The position numbers were made by a program, and so were the translations under genes. 16,253 nt of DNA from an uncultured Fretibacterium sp. (lineage in GTDB: Bacteria > Synergistota > Synergistia > Synergistales > Aminobacteriaceae): assembly GCF_938030725.1 (NCBI RefSeq), contig NZ_CALHIQ010000049.1, forward strand, positions 1 to 16,253, in the 5' to 3' direction. Of the stretch, positions 13,769-16,253 are shown one piece after another (within the stretch, counting starts at the first letter, position 1; every line of letters starts with the position of its first letter). The notes under the pieces were generated by a model. The model had not been told where the DNA came from. It saw nothing but the letters and a program-made list of their open reading frames with translations, and did not search any database.

Positions 13769-16253
13769 TCAAGCCATCATGGCGGCCCGCTGGACGGCCT
13801 CCTGCTGGAGCTCCCGCACCAGGTTGATGCGAAACACGTCCGGAAACTCGTCCAGGTTGCAGCAACTGAGGCTGTAGCGGACGGTTAGGTTGTCCTCCGC
13901 GGGCAGGGGCTCCACGCTCACCAGCATGGAGGTGCTGCGGGTCAGGCCCAGCACCCTGGAGACGCGGGAGTACTTGGCGAGGTAGTTCTCGTACTCGCCC
14001 GTCTTGGCCTCGATCCAGAAGATCTTGTCCCCGACGCTGAGCAGGAAGTCCAGCTCGAAGTTCTCCCCCGTGGGGAGGATGATGTTGGGGTTCTTCATGA
14101 AGGCGTAGGGCAGGCTGACCGTGGCGGGGTGCGTCGTCAGGATGGAGATCACCTTGTCGCGGATGTAGTGCTCCAGCCAGCCTCCGGTCAGGAAGTTGAT
14201 GGCAGCCGGCGTCCGGTTCACCTGAGCCACGATGCTGTACTGGGGAGCGCGCCGGTAGGTGAAGGAGGAAAGGAACTTCGCTGCGCTCAGCATGTGGCAG
14301 AAGTTCAGCGTGTGGGTGATGTCCCGGCTTGGCAGCTTCGCCAAAGAGTAGCGAAACTCGCGGCAGTCGTTCAGAGTGGCCTTCATCATCTCGTAGAAGG
14401 GACGGACGTAGACGAGGTACTTGCCGAGGAACGCAGCGATTTGAGGCACCTCCTTAGGCAGGTGCCCTTCGTCGGGGATGGAGGTGACCTCCACCCGGTG
14501 GTCCTTCAGGTACTTGTAGAGGATGTCGAGGCGCTTCTGCGAGAACTGCCCGCCACGCTCCGGGGCGTTTTCCGCCGGCCCCAGGAGGTTGCCCGACGCC
14601 CCCGCCGGAAAGACGGAGAGGTCCGGGTGGGGCAGCATGTTGGGCGTCAAGAGCTCGATGTGGCGGCCCGCGCGGGAGCTGGAGATGGTCCGCATCAGCC
14701 CCGCCGCCTCCAGGTTGTCCATCTGCGCCAAGAGCGAGGGCTTCCCGATGCCCAGCGCCTGCGCCAGTTGGTTGACGTGAAGCAGCCCCTCCTCATGCCC
14801 CTTCAGGACGTCCATCAGGACGAAGAGCGTTCCCAAAGGGGTGAAGCCCCTCAGGGAGGACATCATCTCCACGCTGCTGAACTCCGTGGGGGAGTAGGGG
14901 TTCCTGCGGGTCGCCGCCTTCTCCTCCTTCCGCTTGGAAGCGGGCGCTGCGGCAGGCCGCTCCGCCGGATGCGGTGTCTGGGGCGTCGCCTCCGCCCTGG
15001 GGCTCTGTGCCGGTGCCTCCGCCTGAAGGGCAGTGCGCCGGTGCCGTCTGCCGCCTCTGCGGCTTCGGCTGTGGCGGGAGGCAGCGCTCCTGGCGGGGAC
15101 GGAGGCCTCGGCGGCGGACTCGATGGCCTCCCCAACGCTGAAGGGGATCTCTCCATCGTCCAGCGCCTCGCGGTCCAGCTCCTCCAGAGGCTCCACGCCC
15201 GCAAGGGGATCTGCCGCCTCCGGCTGGAGCTCGTCCAGGGGGAGCGGTTCTACAGGAACCGCCCGCTCAGGGACGGGAAGCGCACGGAGCGGAGAGGAGA
15301 CGATAGTGATATCATGAGGGGCCTTTTCGTTATCAGTAACGTTATCGTTACTTTTTTTGACCTCATTTTTGGTGTTAGGGCCGAGTTTTTCCTTCGTTGG
15401 ATGGTCGGCAGGGGTTTTTACGGAAACGTTTTTATTATCGGTACTTGAAGCATTACCTTTATGAGGCTCCCCCTCGGCCTTTTTGTCAGTCAATTTGGTG
15501 GTGTTTTTGGTACCGGTATGGTTATCGACGTTATTTTTTCCGCGCCCGCGCCGTCCTCTCCCTCGCCCCGTCGGCTTCGCGGGAGAGCCTTTCTGCGCCT
15601 GTGCGTCCGCGGGCTCCGCTTCCACGGGCGTGGGACTGCTCTCGCCGGGCTCCGGCGTGCGGGCGGTTCCGAGACGGCCCGCTGGAACCTCAAGCTCTGA
15701 GTCAGAAACGTTCTTGATATCGGTAGCGTTTTTATTATCTTTTTTTCGTTTCGGCTTCCCTCCGTCGGGGACGGCTCCGTGGTCCTGAGACGTCTCACCG
15801 GGGCTCGTTTTCGCCCCCCCACGCCTTCCTTTGGATGCAGGCACGGTATGATGGGTTGTGTTTTTACTTCCGGTATCGTTATTGTTTCCGTCTTTTTTGC
15901 GCTCAGAGGCTGCTGAGCGCTTTGTTCCCTCTCCAACGACCTCTTTTGTGACGCGTCCTCCTGAGGCGGGCACCTCCTTCGGCGTCTGTCGCTTTTTAGG
16001 GGTTTGGACCGGTAATTCAGTCGCCGCAAGGGTGGACGCAGCCTTGTCGGAGGCAGCGCGTCGACCCCCTCTCCGTTTTTCACCTCCTGATGGTTGTTCA
16101 GGCTGGTGTGGAATGGCGGTTGATTTTTTATTACCGGTATGGTTAACGGGTATCTTTTCGCCGTCCCCCTGGGGGGCTTTGGGGCTCTCCGCGGCCTTCG
16201 CCGTTCCGGCCGAGGCCGTGCGGGGCTTCCGGGGCCGCACTCCAGCAGCAGCC
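13769..16253 (-). CDS. Large protein: disordered repeat-bearing N-terminus, winged-helix, DUF1887/Card1-like PD-(D/E)XK nuclease domain
   Basis: At least 823 residues, numbered here from a GTG at 16240. That GTG lacks a ribosome site and the frame stays open to the right edge, so the true start is probably outside. Residues 1-445 look disordered: Lys/Pro/Ala-rich, with GRGRGRRGRGK (225-235), an acidic patch (335-365), a basic SRSRRGGRRHRR (391-402), and six copies of a Thr/Asn/Lys motif. Residues about 450-536 are a MarR-like winged helix, with its helix-turn-helix at about 486-515. Residues about 565-680 are alpha-helical and unassigned. Residues about 683-780 resemble the nuclease part of DUF1887/Card1: GGWLEHY (686-692), ELD with Asp731, and WIEAKTG with Glu744 and Lys746. 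I see no CARF domain or CRISPR array. DNA or RNA cleavage is inferred from the motif only. Confidence 0.75.
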   Translation of the reverse strand, partial: AAAGVRPRKPRTASAGTAKAAESPKAPQGDGEKIPVNHTGNKKSTAIPHQPEQPSGGEKRRGGRRAASDKAASTLAATELPVQTPKKRQTPKEVPASGGRVTKEVVGEGTKRSAASERKKDGNNNDTGSKNTTHHTVPASKGRRGGAKTSPGETSQDHGAVPDGGKPKRKKDNKNATDIKNVSDSELEVPAGRLGTARTPEPGESSPTPVEAEPADAQAQKGSPAKPTGRGRGRRGRGKNNVDNHTGTKNTTKLTDKKAEGEPHKGNASSTDNKNVSVKTPADHPTKEKLGPNTKNEVKKSNDNVTDNEKAPHDITIVSSPLRALPVPERAVPVEPLPLDELQPEAADPLAGVEPLEELDREALDDGEIPFSVGEAIESAAEASVPARSAASRHSRSRRGGRRHRRTALQAEAPAQSPRAEATPQTPHPAERPAAAPASKRKEEKAATRRNPYSPTEFSSVEMMSSLRGFTPLGTLFVLMDVLKGHEEGLLHVNQLAQALGIGKPSLLAQMDNLEAAGLMRTISSSRAGRHIELLTPNMLPHPDLSVFPAGASGNLLGPAENAPERGGQFSQKRLDILYKYLKDHRVEVTSIPDEGHLPKEVPQIAAFLGKYLVYVRPFYEMMKATLNDCREFRYSLAKLPSRDITHTLNFCHMLSAAKFLSSFTYRRAPQYSIVAQVNRTPAAINFLTGGWLEHYIRDKVISILTTHPATVSLPYAFMKNPNIILPTGENFELDFLLSVGDKIFWIEAKTGEYENYLAKYSRVSRVLGLTRSTSMLVSVEPLPAEDNLTVRYSLSCCNLDEFPDVFRINLVRELQQEAVQRAAMMA
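15317..16147 (-). repeat. Six interspersed AT-rich in-frame repeats coding a 10-residue motif
   Basis: Copies lie at 15317-15346, 15422-15451, 15497-15526, 15704-15733, 15854-15883 and 16118-16147, each 30 bases and all in the same frame. They encode a pattern close to [DN]-N-x-T-[DG]-x-K-N-[TV]-[TS], for example DNHTGTKNTT, KNATDIKNVS and ASSTDNKNVS. The DNA is also similar: five copies share CGGTA (plus strand; the sixth has CAGTA), and most have a T5-6 run upstream of it. The 16118 copy has only 10 G or C in 30 bases, within a very GC-rich gene. Linkers between copies are GC-rich and of unequal length (25 to 88 residues between motif threonines). Confidence 0.75.
15335..15358 (+). repeat. 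AT-rich hairpin followed by T7 inside the nuclease-like gene
   Basis: AGTAACG (15335-15341), loop TTAT, then CGTTACT (15346-15352) form a perfect 7-bp stem, and the T run continues to 15358. On the plus strand it has the shape of a weak intrinsic terminator antisense to the gene. It overlaps one of the AT-rich repeat copies and may simply reflect their palindromic tendency. Confidence 0.4.

Noticed and set aside
14129..15448. Plus-strand open frame of over 400 codons in the right part
   Set aside because: It lies opposite the winged-helix and nuclease domains of the minus-strand gene and shows no domain of its own.
15317..16147. CRISPR array
   Set aside because: The repeats are degenerate, unequally spaced and in frame with a coding sequence. 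Spacers vary from about 45 to over 230 bases, and there are no Cas genes.
15317..16147. N-x-S/T sequons as glycosylation sites
   Set aside because: Several copies contain N-x-T or N-x-S, but the protein has no signal peptide or membrane segment in view and looks cytoplasmic and nucleic-acid related.

Overview
The window is very GC-rich and densely coded. It comes from an anaerobe-type bacterium. The PurN, PurO-like, AICAR transformylase and long PurL proteins resemble the forms I know from Clostridia and related anaerobes, while the base composition is high-GC. My best guess is a high-GC Synergistota member (alternative: a high-GC clostridial lineage). This is an inference from protein flavour, not a database result.

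Layout. (1) 1-576, minus strand: the 5' portion of a DUF533/TerB-like membrane protein that runs off the left edge. (2) 577-873: a divergent intergenic region with a candidate promoter for each side. (3) 874-13616, plus strand: a long purine biosynthesis cluster in the order purE, purM, purN-purO fusion, AICAR transformylase (purH without its usual first domain), purD, purL (single chain), purC, purF. It is followed by a HAD phosphatase and an RNA 2',3'-cyclic phosphodiesterase (thpR/ligT family). A terminator-like hairpin and a candidate promoter between purL and purC may divide the cluster into two transcription units. (4) 13617-13768: a convergent intergenic region with a terminator-like hairpin. 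(5) 13769 to the right edge, minus strand: a large protein with a disordered, repeat-bearing N-terminal half, a winged-helix domain and a C-terminal PD-(D/E)XK nuclease-like domain resembling the DUF1887/Card1 nuclease fold.

How the genes work together. PurF, PurD, PurN, PurL and PurM take PRPP to AIR. PurE and PurC take it on to SAICAR. The AICAR transformylase and the PurO-like domain make IMP. Only PurK (needed by a class I PurE) and PurB are absent from the window. PurL is the single-chain type with its own glutaminase domain, so no PurS or PurQ is needed. purE, purM, purN-purO and purH overlap one another by 4 to 7 bases, with GTG, GTG and TTG starts for the last three, which points to translational coupling.

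Most notable points: the PurN-PurO fusion directly overlapping a PurH that has lost its own cyclohydrolase domain; the nuclease-like protein, whose N-terminal half carries six AT-rich, in-frame copies of a 10-residue motif scattered through a GC-rich gene; and the promoter-plus-terminator arrangement ahead of purC.
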